Translations under genes and position numbers: made by a program | From: Sphingosinicella microcystinivorans | GTDB lineage: Bacteria; Pseudomonadota; Alphaproteobacteria; Sphingomonadales; Sphingomonadaceae | DNA length: 64,000 bases | Assembly (NCBI RefSeq): GCF_027941835.1 | Contig: NZ_CP116005.1 | Coordinates: forward strand, 3,487,501 to 3,551,500 | Direction: 5' to 3' | Shown: piece after piece, positions 19,843 to 28,735 of the stretch | How positions within the stretch are numbered: position 1 is the first letter of the stretch | How the letters are laid out: each line of letters begins with the position of its first letter | The notes under the pieces: model-generated | Told to the model about the DNA's origin: nothing | Databases searched by the model: none | Seen by the model: the letters and a program-made list of their open reading frames with translations, nothing else

Positions 19843-20667
19843 ATGGACCTTCGCGCGATCACGGACTGGGACGACGCCTACGCCAACGCCGCGCACATCG
19901 CGGGCGGCGACCGCTGGCCGGACGCATGGGTGGCGCCCGCCCGGCGCTGGCGCGAGGCGTGCGGCGCGCGCGCGATGCTCGACCTTCCCTACGGAGACGC
20001 CCCGCGCAACCGATACGACCTGTTTCTGCCCGAAGGCAGCCCGCGCGGTCTCGTCGTCTTCATCCACGGCGGCTACTGGCTCGCCCTCGACAAGAGCTAC
20101 TGGTCGCACCTGTCGCGCGGGCCGCTCGCCCGCGGGTTCGCCGTGGCGATGCCGTCCTACACGCTCTGCCCGGAAACCCGCATCGGCGGCATCGCGCGCG
20201 AAATCGGCGCCGCGATCGCTGCCGCCGCCGCGCGCATCGACGGCCCCATCTTCATCACCGGCCACTCGGCGGGCGGGCACCTCGCCGCACGCATGGTCGC
20301 CGCGCCCTCGCCGCTGCCGCCGGAGGTCGCGGCCCGCGTCGCGCACACCGTACCGATCTCGGTACTCGCCGACCTGCGCCCGCTGATGCGCACGGCAATG
20401 AACGCCACGCTCCGCATCGACGACGCCGAGGCCGCCGCCGAAAGCCCCGCTTTGCTCGCCCCGCTGCCCGGCACGCGCGTCACCTGCTGGGTCGGTGCCG
20501 ACGAACGCCCTGAGTTCCGCCGCCAGTCGGCGCTTCTCGCCAACATCTGGACCGGCCTCGGCGCCGCGACGGCGATCGTCGAAGAACAGGGACGCCATCA
20601 CTTCAACGTCATCGACGGGCTCGAAGACCCCGATCACCCGCTGACGCGCGCGCTCCTCGGCGAATAG
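19843..20667 (+). CDS. Kynurenine formamidase-like alpha/beta hydrolase (arylformamidase)
   Basis: A 274-aa alpha/beta hydrolase with the oxyanion motif HGGYW (75-79) and nucleophile elbow GHSAGG (Ser142). HGGxW is characteristic of eukaryotic-type (BNA7-like) formamidases, unlike the metal-dependent bacterial KynB. It would hydrolyse N-formylkynurenine to kynurenine and formate, the one step missing from the divergent operon, which has kynA and kynU. The ATG at 19843 follows GGGAGCGG; a TTG start 36 bp upstream is less likely. Confidence 0.82.
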   Translation: MDLRAITDWDDAYANAAHIAGGDRWPDAWVAPARRWREACGARAMLDLPYGDAPRNRYDLFLPEGSPRGLVVFIHGGYWLALDKSYWSHLSRGPLARGFAVAMPSYTLCPETRIGGIAREIGAAIAAAAARIDGPIFITGHSAGGHLAARMVAAPSPLPPEVAARVAHTVPISVLADLRPLMRTAMNATLRIDDAEAAAESPALLAPLPGTRVTCWVGADERPEFRRQSALLANIWTGLGAATAIVEEQGRHHFNVIDGLEDPDHPLTRALLGE

Positions 20668-20668
20668 C

Positions 20669-22669
20669 TCAGTCGGCCTTCAGCCAGCGGTCGTACCAGT
20701 CGATGTTGGCGCGGATGCGGTGCGCGAGGTAGCTCGGCACGGTGAGGCCGTGGTTCTCGCCGGGATAGACGATCAGCTTCGTCGGCACGCCCCGCGTCTT
20801 CAGCGTCAGGTACATCTGCTCGGCGCCGACGCACGGCACGTTGTCGTCGGCGTCCGCGCACTGGAACAGCGTCGGCGCGGTGATGCGCTCGGGCTCGAGG
20901 AACGGATAGGCGAGCTTCTTCCACGTGTCGAAGCTCTCCCACGGCGTGCCGAGTTCGAGGATGTACTCGCGCTGGTACATGTCGACGCCCCACGTCGCGA
21001 GGATGTTGGAGACGCCCGCGCCCGCCACCGCCGCCCTGATGCGCTTGTCGTGGGCGATCATGTAGCCGGTGAGGATGCCGCCGTAGCTCCACCCACCGAC
21101 GCCGATGCGGTCCGGATCGGCGATACCGTTCTCGATGGCGTTGGTGATCCCGGCGCTGATGTCATCGGCGTCGAGGTTGCCCCAGTCGGCATAGATCGCG
21201 CGCGAGAAATCGAAGCCGCGCCCCGACGAGCCGCGCGGGTTCACCTTCAGCACCACGTAGCCCGCCGCCGCGAGCGCGCGCGCGTCGAGATCGAACTCGT
21301 GGCTGTGCTGGTACACCGGCCCGCCGTGGATGTCCGCGACCAGCGGATAGCGCTTCGCCGGGTCATAATCCGGCGGGAACGTGTAGAAACCGTGGATTTC
21401 GGCGTCGCCGCTCCTGAAGCTGACGTCACGAACTTCGCCGAGCGTGCGGTCGTTCAGCCACGGATTATGATCGGTGAGTTGCCGCACGCCCGATTTTTCG
21501 AGCGCGAAAAGCTCTGACGGCTTTTCGTTCGTGGTTTCGAGGATGGCGATGCGCCCATCCTTCGCCACGGCATAGTCGTAGGCGAAGCGGGCGCCCTTCG
21601 TCAGATAGGTGATCTTGCCGCTCTTCGCGTCCACGCGCGCCAGCCACGTGTCGCGGTCGCCCTCGATCTGCGCGAGGATCGACCCGTCCGGCGCGAAACG
21701 CGGGTAGTAGAACCAGAGGTCGAGCTTGGCGGGCCGCGTCACCGCACCCGTCGCGACGTCCGCGACGGCGAGGTGCGGCGTGCCGTAGTAGAGCCACTTG
21801 TCCTCCATGCCTTCGAGCCAGACGATGCGCTTCGAATCCGGAGACCATGAAACGCCCGCGCCCCAGTCCGGGTCGTTGTCGGCGTTCGCGGTGGGGCTGA
21901 TCTTGCGCGGCTCGCCGCCGGAGGGCGGCAGCACGTAGATTTCGGTATTGAGCGTCTTGTCGGTCTCGCCGTGGTCTTTCGCTGTGTAGGCGATGAGCTT
22001 GCCGTCCGGCGACCACACGGGCTTCCAGTGGTCGCGCGCGCCGCTCGTCAGCTGCCGCGCCGCGCCCGTCTCGAGGTCGACGATGAACAGCTGCTGCGTG
22101 CGGTCGTCGAGGTAGCCGCGCCCGTCCTGCTTGAAATAGAAGCGCTCGGTCTCGACCGGCGGCGGGGTCTTCGCCTTGCTGCCGACCGCCTTGCCGACCT
22201 CCGCGACGACGACGGCGGACCTGCCGTCCGGCGACAGGTCGTAGTCGCTGATCCCGCCGGGGATGGCAGTGATGCGCGTGCCCGCCCCACCCGCCGCAGG
22301 TATCCGCCAGAGCTGGGCGCTGTCGTCCTCCTCGTCCTCGCCGTCCTTCTTCTCGCCCGCATCGCTGAGGTACACGATGCTCTTGCCGTCCGGCGCATAG
22401 CGCGGGCTGTATTCGCTCACCTCCGGCGTACGCGTGAGCGGCGCGGGCGCGCCGCCCTTCCACGGCACGGTCCAGAGGTCGGAGGTCTTTTCATCGCGCT
22501 CCCGGTCCGGCGCGGTGACGGTGTAGACGATCGCAGCGCCGTCCGGCGAGAAGCGCGGCTCGCTGACGTCGATGAGCCGATAGTGGTCCTCCGGCACCAC
22601 CGCCGAGGGCGCCGCGGAGGCAAGGCCGGACGACGCCAGCAGCATGAAACCGCCCAGAATCCGGTACAT
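20669..22669 (-). CDS. Secreted S9-family serine peptidase (prolyl oligopeptidase-like)
   Basis: A 666-aa protein with a signal peptide (cleavage near SAA at about residue 20), a beta-propeller region with repeated FSPDG/WSPDG segments (about 30-400), and a C-terminal alpha/beta hydrolase domain. The catalytic triad is readable: Ser528 in GWSYGG, Asp near 608 (ADADDN) and His640 in GENHG. It is likely periplasmic, acting as a dipeptidyl/acylaminoacyl peptidase. It lies 29 bp downstream of a TonB-dependent receptor gene on the same strand and is convergent with the formamidase (1 bp apart). Confidence 0.92.
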   Translation of the reverse strand: MYRILGGFMLLASSGLASAAPSAVVPEDHYRLIDVSEPRFSPDGAAIVYTVTAPDRERDEKTSDLWTVPWKGGAPAPLTRTPEVSEYSPRYAPDGKSIVYLSDAGEKKDGEDEEDDSAQLWRIPAAGGAGTRITAIPGGISDYDLSPDGRSAVVVAEVGKAVGSKAKTPPPVETERFYFKQDGRGYLDDRTQQLFIVDLETGAARQLTSGARDHWKPVWSPDGKLIAYTAKDHGETDKTLNTEIYVLPPSGGEPRKISPTANADNDPDWGAGVSWSPDSKRIVWLEGMEDKWLYYGTPHLAVADVATGAVTRPAKLDLWFYYPRFAPDGSILAQIEGDRDTWLARVDAKSGKITYLTKGARFAYDYAVAKDGRIAILETTNEKPSELFALEKSGVRQLTDHNPWLNDRTLGEVRDVSFRSGDAEIHGFYTFPPDYDPAKRYPLVADIHGGPVYQHSHEFDLDARALAAAGYVVLKVNPRGSSGRGFDFSRAIYADWGNLDADDISAGITNAIENGIADPDRIGVGGWSYGGILTGYMIAHDKRIRAAVAGAGVSNILATWGVDMYQREYILELGTPWESFDTWKKLAYPFLEPERITAPTLFQCADADDNVPCVGAEQMYLTLKTRGVPTKLIVYPGENHGLTVPSYLAHRIRANIDWYDRWLKAD

Positions 22670-22698
22670 AAATCCTGCCCCCTTGTGCTGTCCTGCCC

Positions 22699-25602
22699 TC
22701 AGAACGAAACCGTCGCGCCCATGTAGAAATAGCGGCCCATCGCGGAGACCGGATAGGAGGTGTAGTTGAACGCCGGCTTCTCATCGAACAGGTTATTGAC
22801 GCCGCCGTAGAGGCGGAAGCGCTCGCCGACATCGTAGCTCACCTGCACCTCGTGCTCCCATTTCTCCTTGATCCACAGGTATTTGGGATCGACGATGTCG
22901 GGGTCGCCGCGCACGTCCTCGATCGTGAAGCGCCGGGTCTTGTCGAACCAGCTGATGCCGTAGGCGATGGTGAGCGGTCCCTTTTCCCACACGAGATCGA
23001 GCGTCGCCGAATAGCGCGGCGCATAGGCCTCGTCGCGGTCCACGTCGATCTCGGCGCCCGGAGTCGCCACAAACTCCAGCCGGTCGAGGTAGTTGCCGGA
23101 GAGCGACAGGCTGAACGTCCCCGCCGTATCGGTCGGGATCCGGTAGGCGAGCGTCACGTCGAGGCCCGCGGTGCGGAACTGCGCCACGTTGTCGGGCCGC
23201 GACGTGAAGCCGGTGATGAAACCGGTGGCGGGGTCGCGCGTGATCGCGGGGCAGTAGGGATTGTCGATCGTCGGCTGGTCGACGCAAACCTCGGCGAGTT
23301 CCTCGGCCTGCGGCGTGTTGATCGCGTCCTTGATCTTGATGTCGTACCAGTCGGCCGTGAGGCTGAAGCCGGGCAGGAAACGGGGACGCAGCACGACGCC
23401 CGCCGTCCAGGTTTTTGCGGTTTCTTCCCGAAGGTCGGGATTTCCGCCGCTCAGCCCTTCCGTATAGAGCGATGAGCTGGGATCGCTCGACGGGCTGAAG
23501 GTTTCCGGGTCCACGCCGAGCGGCTCGAGGATCGCCGCGCAGTTCGCCGCGCGCGTCGAGGCGCCGCGGTTGAGTTCCTGCGTGTCGCACGGATCGACGA
23601 TGAAGTTGAAGGACGAGCTTTCGGGCGCGAACAGCTCGGCGATGTTGGGCGCGCGCACCGCCTGCGAATAGGTCGCGCGGAACGAGACGTCGCGGACCGG
23701 CGCATAGACGCCATCCACCTTCCATGTCGTCGTCGATCCGACCGTGCTGTAGTCGGAAAGCCGGATCGCACCGCCGAACGACAGCAGGTGGGCGCCCGGC
23801 ACGTCCTTCAGCAGCGGCACGTTGATCTCGGCGAACACCTCCTTCACGTCGAAGCTGCCGCGCGACGGCTGGATCGCGCCGTACCACGTGAGCCCGTCCC
23901 TGATGATCGGATCGGGATCGAACGTGCTCTTTTCCTTGCGGTATTCCGCGCCCACCGCGAAGCCGACCGGGCCGCCGGGCAGTTCGAGGAACGTGCCCGT
24001 GTCGCCGGAGATCGAGCCGGAAACGACATGCTGCGTCACCGTGGCGCGGCTGAGGCTGTCCGCGGTCACGAAGCCGATCGCGGCCGGGTCGCTCAGATAC
24101 TCGCCGAAGATGTTGAAGGGCACGCAGTTCGGGAACGGATTTTCGGGGTCGAGCATCGTCCGGCAGATCGGCGCGCCCGTCTCCGGATCGCTCACCACGT
24201 CGATGGCCGCCTGCCATTCCGCCTCCAGCCGGTTGCCCTGGCTGTACGTGCGGGTCTTGGTCTGGCCGTAAACGTAGGACACCTCGTACTTCAGGTGCTC
24301 GCTGAACTTACCGCTGGCGCCGAGCACGCCGCGCAGCGTCTCGCGCCGGTTCTCCTCGAAATTGATGCCGAGGTCGAAGTTGTCGCGCGTTACCCACACG
24401 CCGTCCGGCATCTCGGAGTCCTCATAGGCCTCCGCCGCCGCGCCGGGGATGATCGCGTCGCGGATCGACTGCGGCATGAACGGGTTCTCGTCCGTCTGGA
24501 ACAGGTAGAAATCGAAGGTGGGCTGCTGCTGCGTCCACGCCTTGGTGCGGACGTACTTGCCTTCCGCGAACAGCGTGAACGCCTCGCTGAATTCGTAGCG
24601 GCCGAGCACGTTGACGAGGTGCCGTTCGAGGCCGGGGAACAGGTCGCCCTGATAGCCGTCGATGGGCGTGCTCGATCCGCCCTGCGTGTAGCCGCCCGAT
24701 TCCTCCAGCACGAAGCCCCGGTCGTAGACGCGGCCGTTGCCCTCGAAGTCCGCCGCGAAGTCGAAGTCGACATCCACCGCGCCCATGCGCGCGCTGTCGG
24801 CATAGCGCGCGTCGTTATAGGGCACGTAGTCGGGGATGTTGGGGTCGTCCGGAATGTCATCCTGATTGCGGAACAGCCATGTCGCACGCGGATTCGTGAG
24901 CCGGGACCGCTGCAACTCGTTCAGCCGGTCGTCCCTGTTGTACTCATAGGCGGCGGCGATGTTGCCGCGGCCTTCCGCGAAGTTCTTGCCCGCCGTGATC
25001 GCGCCGTAGCGGTTGCCGCCGTCGCCGCGCTGCGAGATGCCGATCTGGCCGCGCGCCGTGATGCCTTCGAAATCGCGCTTCAGGCGGAAATTGACGACGC
25101 CGGAGACACCGTCCGCACCGTAGATCGCCGAGGCGCCGCCGGTCAGCACGTCGACGGCCTCGATGAGGTCGGTGGGAATGGTATTGATGTCCACCGCCGC
25201 CGAGCCCGCGAGCGCGGAAACATGGCGCCGCCCGTCCACCAACACCAGCGTGCGGTCGGTACCGAGGTTCCTGAGATCGAGAAGATTGAGTCCCGCCTCG
25301 CCGAATTCCGTCTCGGAGCCGCCCGTCAGGCTGCCCGTCTGCGAGCCCAGCAGCGCCGGGCTTTGTGCGAGGAAATCGGCGATGTTGGTCTTACCGGACT
25401 GCGCGATGGCCTCCGACGACAGCGTCGTCACCGGGTTGGCGAAATCGAGTTCGGGGCGGCTGATGCGCGTGCCGGTGATGACGATGGTTTCGCCGACCTC
25501 TTCCGCGGCGACATCCGCCTGTTCGCCTGCCTGCTGCGCCAGCGCCTGCGCGGTCCATGCGGCCGTCGCCATCAGCGCTGCGAATGCGGTGATCGTCCTC
25601 AT
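22699..25602 (-). CDS. TonB-dependent outer membrane receptor
   Basis: A 967-aa outer-membrane transporter. It has a signal peptide (AQALAQQ region), a TonB-box-like ETIVITGTRI near residue 37, a plug domain with NIADFLAQSPALL and VDVLTGGASAIYGADGVSGVVNF, and a long beta-barrel ending in aromatic GATVSF. ATG 25602 was chosen because GGGAG lies 8 bp upstream. The ligand is unknown; pairing with an S9 peptidase suggests peptides. Such receptors are abundant in sphingomonads. Confidence 0.94.
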   Translation of the reverse strand: MRTITAFAALMATAAWTAQALAQQAGEQADVAAEEVGETIVITGTRISRPELDFANPVTTLSSEAIAQSGKTNIADFLAQSPALLGSQTGSLTGGSETEFGEAGLNLLDLRNLGTDRTLVLVDGRRHVSALAGSAAVDINTIPTDLIEAVDVLTGGASAIYGADGVSGVVNFRLKRDFEGITARGQIGISQRGDGGNRYGAITAGKNFAEGRGNIAAAYEYNRDDRLNELQRSRLTNPRATWLFRNQDDIPDDPNIPDYVPYNDARYADSARMGAVDVDFDFAADFEGNGRVYDRGFVLEESGGYTQGGSSTPIDGYQGDLFPGLERHLVNVLGRYEFSEAFTLFAEGKYVRTKAWTQQQPTFDFYLFQTDENPFMPQSIRDAIIPGAAAEAYEDSEMPDGVWVTRDNFDLGINFEENRRETLRGVLGASGKFSEHLKYEVSYVYGQTKTRTYSQGNRLEAEWQAAIDVVSDPETGAPICRTMLDPENPFPNCVPFNIFGEYLSDPAAIGFVTADSLSRATVTQHVVSGSISGDTGTFLELPGGPVGFAVGAEYRKEKSTFDPDPIIRDGLTWYGAIQPSRGSFDVKEVFAEINVPLLKDVPGAHLLSFGGAIRLSDYSTVGSTTTWKVDGVYAPVRDVSFRATYSQAVRAPNIAELFAPESSSFNFIVDPCDTQELNRGASTRAANCAAILEPLGVDPETFSPSSDPSSSLYTEGLSGGNPDLREETAKTWTAGVVLRPRFLPGFSLTADWYDIKIKDAINTPQAEELAEVCVDQPTIDNPYCPAITRDPATGFITGFTSRPDNVAQFRTAGLDVTLAYRIPTDTAGTFSLSLSGNYLDRLEFVATPGAEIDVDRDEAYAPRYSATLDLVWEKGPLTIAYGISWFDKTRRFTIEDVRGDPDIVDPKYLWIKEKWEHEVQVSYDVGERFRLYGGVNNLFDEKPAFNYTSYPVSAMGRYFYMGATVSF

Positions 25603-25763
25603 TGCTGCTGCTCCCACCCTTTTGCCGGTTTCCGGCGTTCTTTACGAACTTTCCCGGAACGGAGGATGTCGCAGCCTCAGTAGTTAGTCAATTGTCCAAT
25701 CGGCAGACGCACGAGCGCCGCCCCCGGCGGGAACGGGAGCGGCGCGGGCGGACGAACGTGTGT

Positions 25764-26009
25764 TCAGCAGGAGCCGAGCGGATTGCGCGCGCGGTTCCAG
25801 CCGAGCGCCGCGAGCCGTTCCGAGCGTTCGAAACGGCGGCGCTCGATGATGCCGTTCAGCTTCATCGCGAGGCCGATCGCAATGAAGGCCCACACCGCCT
25901 GCATGTAGTTCTGCAGCGCGAAGCTGGCGGTGCCGACGACGGCGCAAATGATGATGATGGCGGGAAAGACGCGGGCGTACACCGCGTCGGCGAGTTCAAC
26001 CTTGTCCAT
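25764..26009 (-). CDS. Small membrane protein of unknown function
   Basis: An 81-aa protein with two hydrophobic segments (about residues 13-32 and 37-53), then a basic cytoplasmic-looking tail ending in GSC. I do not recognise the family. The ATG at 26009 gives a compact protein. The intergenic stretch 25618-25763 towards the TonB receptor start holds no clear gene. Confidence 0.65.
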   Translation of the reverse strand: MDKVELADAVYARVFPAIIIICAVVGTASFALQNYMQAVWAFIAIGLAMKLNGIIERRRFERSERLAALGWNRARNPLGSC

Positions 26010-26164
26010 GGCCCCTAGACTCCCGAGCTGTACTTTCTTGACCCGAGGCCCATTAGCGGCCGGAATAGCTAACGAGGTCTTGCCGGACGCGGTTAACGCC
26101 GAAACTTTGATGGTTAACCTTACGGCCCTGTTATCAATTCCGCCCCGAAGACCCTGATCCCGGT

Positions 26165-26704
26165 CTATTTGCTGCCCGCGATCAGGCTTGCGGACGTGCC
26201 GCCGCCTTCCTTCGCGGAGGCGTGGACCTGCAGGCTGCGCCCGGTCGCCTCGTCCTGCGCAGTGACCATGCGCATGTCGGGCGTCGTCATTTCGCCCGCC
26301 ACCTTGAGGCCGGCCTTCTGGGCTTCGGCCTTGTACCACGCGACGATCTTTTCGGGCGCGTCGCCGGTCTCGAAGTTGACCATGCCGCCCTTGCCCGTGG
26401 CGGAATCGCCGCCCGCGCCGCCGACGACCTTGGCACCCGGATAGAGCGGCGCGAAATCGGGGAGGAAGTTCGCAGCGCCTTCGCCGCTCATGAACTTGCC
26501 GGTCTGGCCGTCCGGGCCCGTGACGGTGAACGTCGTGGTGTCGCCGTCCTCGCGGACGCTGTACTGCGCCTCGCCGTCCCCGGTCTCGACGCTGCCCCTG
26601 GCGACTTCCCTGCCCTCGCCCTTCGAGGCCTCGCTGGCATCGTTGCCGCCGCACGCCGCGAGCGCGAGGAAAGCCGCGCCCGCCACAAGTCCCTGTTTCA
26701 TCAT
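26165..26704 (-). CDS. Lipoprotein of unknown function
   Basis: A 179-aa protein with a clear lipobox (FLALAACGG, Cys about residue 18), so it is lipid-anchored. The mature part is acidic and Gly-rich, with a segment from about residue 72 (GKFMSGEGAANFLPDFAPLYPGA) resembling proteins that score estimated surface or cargo position; no catalytic motif was recognised. It is preceded by GGAGGC. Function unknown. Confidence 0.8.
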   Translation of the reverse strand: MMKQGLVAGAAFLALAACGGNDASEASKGEGREVARGSVETGDGEAQYSVREDGDTTTFTVTGPDGQTGKFMSGEGAANFLPDFAPLYPGAKVVGGAGGDSATGKGGMVNFETGDAPEKIVAWYKAEAQKAGLKVAGEMTTPDMRMVTAQDEATGRSLQVHASAKEGGGTSASLIAGSK

Positions 26705-26777
26705 GATGATGCCTCCTGTCCGGCCGCCACCCTAACAAAAGCGGATGCCGGACAGGAAGCCTTGTTATTCCGTCAGC

Positions 26778-27146
26778 TCAGCGGCACTTGACGCCGTCGT
26801 CGAGGCTCTTGCCGACAAGGCCGCCCGCGACCGCGCCCAGCACGGCGCCAACGGTCTTGGAGCCGCCCGGCGCGATCTCGTGGCCGAGCACGCCGCCCGC
26901 GACGCCGCCGACGATGAGGCCGGTCGTGCCGTCCTTGCGCTTGCAGTAGTAGCGCCCGTCGCGGCCGCGGTAGATCTGCTCGTCGCGGCCGAGGCGGCGT
27001 TCGCGGTAGTTGCCCTTGCGGTAGTGATCGTCCGGATACCACCGGTCATGCTTGCGATGCGGCGGGTCGGCGAGCGCCGGGGCCGAGGGCACGGCGGCAA
27101 GCGGGATGAGCGAAGCCGCGACAGCAGCAAGAACGACCTTTTTCAT
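26778..27146 (-). CDS. Glycine-zipper 2TM domain secreted protein
   Basis: A 122-aa protein with a signal peptide (cleavage near ALA at about residue 26), a charged Arg/Tyr-rich middle with RcnB-like RKGNYRERR, and a C-terminal pair of Gly-zipper helices (IVGGVAGGVLGHEIAPGG and VGAVLGAVAGGLVGKSL) like Rickettsia 17 kDa/SlyB-type envelope proteins. An in-frame extension upstream lacks a signal and was rejected. The role is likely in outer-membrane integrity. Confidence 0.85.
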   Translation of the reverse strand: MKKVVLAAVAASLIPLAAVPSAPALADPPHRKHDRWYPDDHYRKGNYRERRLGRDEQIYRGRDGRYYCKRKDGTTGLIVGGVAGGVLGHEIAPGGSKTVGAVLGAVAGGLVGKSLDDGVKCR

Positions 27147-27313
27147 AAAACTCTCCACATGATTCACCGGAAGCGACGGCTTCGGCTGCCGAACGCAGGA
27201 ACGCCGGAACGGCTCCCCTGCCGTCGCTTCCCCGCCAAGGTCGCGGCGGGACGCTGACTCGTTCCTGAACGGCCCGTGGCAACGCACCGGCCCGCGCGCT
27301 ATGACGTGCTTCC

Positions 27314-27655
27314 ATGCAGACGATCGTGCTTCTCACCTTCTCGAACATCCTGATGACCTTCGCGTGGTACTGGCACCTGAAAGGCAGCGTCGCCGCCGCG
27401 AAGCCGATGTTCGTGATCATCCTCATCAGCTGGGGCATCGCCTTCTTCGAATACGCGCTTGCCGTGCCCGCGAACCGCATCGGCGTCGCGGCCGGGTGGA
27501 CGCCGGGGCAGCTCAAGATCGCGCAGGAGGCGATCGCGCTCACCGTGTTCGGCGTGTTCATGGTCACGTACCTCGGCGAGCCGCTGCACTGGCGGCACCT
27601 CGCCGCCTTTGCCTGCATCATGGCCGCGACCGGCTTCCTGTTCGTCGGGCGCTGA
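27314..27655 (+). CDS. DMT-type small membrane protein (DUF486)
   Basis: A 113-aa protein with four hydrophobic segments, starting MQTIVLLTFSNILMTFAWYWHLK and containing the family segment ISWGIAFFEYALAVPANRIG. DUF486 proteins are small drug/metabolite-transporter-like membrane proteins of unknown substrate. It is followed 3 bp later by the DUF167 gene, so the two are probably co-transcribed. Confidence 0.9.
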   Translation: MQTIVLLTFSNILMTFAWYWHLKGSVAAAKPMFVIILISWGIAFFEYALAVPANRIGVAAGWTPGQLKIAQEAIALTVFGVFMVTYLGEPLHWRHLAAFACIMAATGFLFVGR

Positions 27656-27658
27656 AAT

Positions 27659-27928
27659 ATGGACACCGCCCTCGCCGCGCTCGTCTCGCCCGAAGGCACG
27701 CTCGCCGTGCGCGTGACGCCGAAGGCGCGCGGCGGCGAGCGCATCCTCGTGGAGGACACGCCCGAGGGTCCGCGCGCCCGCGTCTGGGTCTCCGCCCCGC
27801 CGGAGGACGGCAAGGCGAACGCCGCCGTCTGCCGCCTCGTCGCGAAGGCGCTCGGCCTGCCGAAATCCGCCGTCAGCGTGTCGCGCGGCGACACCTCGCG
27901 CGAGAAGCTGCTGCGCGTCGTGCGCTGA
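27659..27928 (+). CDS. DUF167 (YggU) family protein
   Basis: An 89-aa protein with the YggU pattern: LAVRVTPKARGGERIL, then APPEDGKANAAVCRLVAKALGLPKSAV and SRGDTSREKLLRV. Structures exist but the function is unknown. It starts 3 bp after the DUF486 stop with ATG. Confidence 0.93.
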   Translation: MDTALAALVSPEGTLAVRVTPKARGGERILVEDTPEGPRARVWVSAPPEDGKANAAVCRLVAKALGLPKSAVSVSRGDTSREKLLRVVR

Positions 27929-28066
27929 TCTGTGCGGTTTTGATGCATCGCAAGGCAACCCGACTCGGGACTGGTGCATAGTGCATCCGTGGCACAAGGC
28001 CCCTGCCCCTTCCGTGTGCGCCGGCGCCGACCTTCTGCCCGAATCTGTTCACAAAGGAAGCATGAC

Positions 28067-28561
28067 ATGGCATTGAAATCGCTTGCACCGTTCGGCTCCT
28101 CCGGTTCGCCCGCGCGGGGCGCCGACCCCTTCGGCAACCTGCGCCACGACATCGAGCGCCTGTTCGAGGACGTGACGCGCGGCTGGCAGCTTCCCGCCGC
28201 CTTCCGCGGCGATGGCCTGCTCAATCCGCGCGTCGACATCGCCGAGACCGATCAGGGACTCGAGCTGACGGCGGAACTCCCCGGCATCGACGAGAAGGAC
28301 ATCGACCTCTCGCTCGACGACGACGTGCTGACGCTGAAGGCCGAGCACAAGGCGGAGAAGGAAGAGGAGGACAAGAAGAAGCGCTACCACCTCGTCGAGC
28401 GCTCGCACGGCACCTACCTGCGCCGCTTCCAGATTCCCTTCACGCCCGCCGCCGCGAAGGTGAGCGCGAGCTTCGACAAGGGTGTGCTGAAGGTGAGCGT
28501 GCCGCGCGCCGCCGCCGAGGATTCGAAGGCACGCAAGATCGCCATCGGCAAGGCCGCCTGA
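28067..28561 (+). CDS. Small heat shock protein, Hsp20/alpha-crystallin family
   Basis: An ATP-independent holdase chaperone of 164 aa. N-terminal flexible region with DPFGNLRHDIERLFEDV, alpha-crystallin domain from about 53 to 148 (PRVDIAETDQGLELTAELPGIDEKDIDLSL, HGTYLRRFQIP, FDKGVLKVSVP). Chosen start ATG 28067, with AAGGAAG just upstream; a longer in-frame start is not needed. A strong terminator follows at 28627-28660. No clear sigma32 promoter was seen upstream. Confidence 0.96.
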   Translation: MALKSLAPFGSSGSPARGADPFGNLRHDIERLFEDVTRGWQLPAAFRGDGLLNPRVDIAETDQGLELTAELPGIDEKDIDLSLDDDVLTLKAEHKAEKEEEDKKKRYHLVERSHGTYLRRFQIPFTPAAAKVSASFDKGVLKVSVPRAAAEDSKARKIAIGKAA

Positions 28562-28626
28562 CCCGCCGCAAAGGCTGCCGCATCGGCCGCTGCACGGGCC
28601 CGCGGCGCGTGCGGCCCCGCACAGCA

Positions 28627-28660
28627 GGGCGCCTCCCCACGGAGGCGCCCTTCTTTTTTT
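28627..28660 (+). terminator. Rho-independent terminator of hsp20
   Basis: A perfect 10-bp stem (GGGCGCCTCC / GGAGGCGCCC) with a 4-base loop, followed by TTCTTTTTTT. It lies 66 bp after the hsp20 stop. Confidence 0.95.
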
Positions 28661-28688
28661 CGCGCGGAGGGCTCAGGGAGATGCGAGT

Positions 28689-28702
28689 TTGACTCAGATC
28701 AA
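28689..28702. promoter_or_regulatory. FNR/FixK-like binding site
   Basis: TTGACTCAGATCAA matches TTGA-N6-TCAA and differs by one base from the FNR consensus TTGAT-N4-ATCAA. It is just after the hsp20 terminator. A transcript starting about 41 bp downstream of its centre (about 28737) would be the sRNA candidate. TACCAC at 28724 could be a weak -10. Confidence 0.6.
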
Positions 28703-28735
28703 AGTGGGAACGCGCCGAGGGCTTACCACCAGAAG

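Noticed and set aside
26086-26120. TTAAC/TTAACC sites suggesting CtrA control
   Set aside because: The spacing does not fit the TTAA-N7-TTAA consensus.
27929-28066. Possible ROSE-type RNA thermometer before hsp20
   Set aside because: CTTCC near 28010 could pair with the GGAAG ribosome site, but the conserved ROSE elements were not seen.
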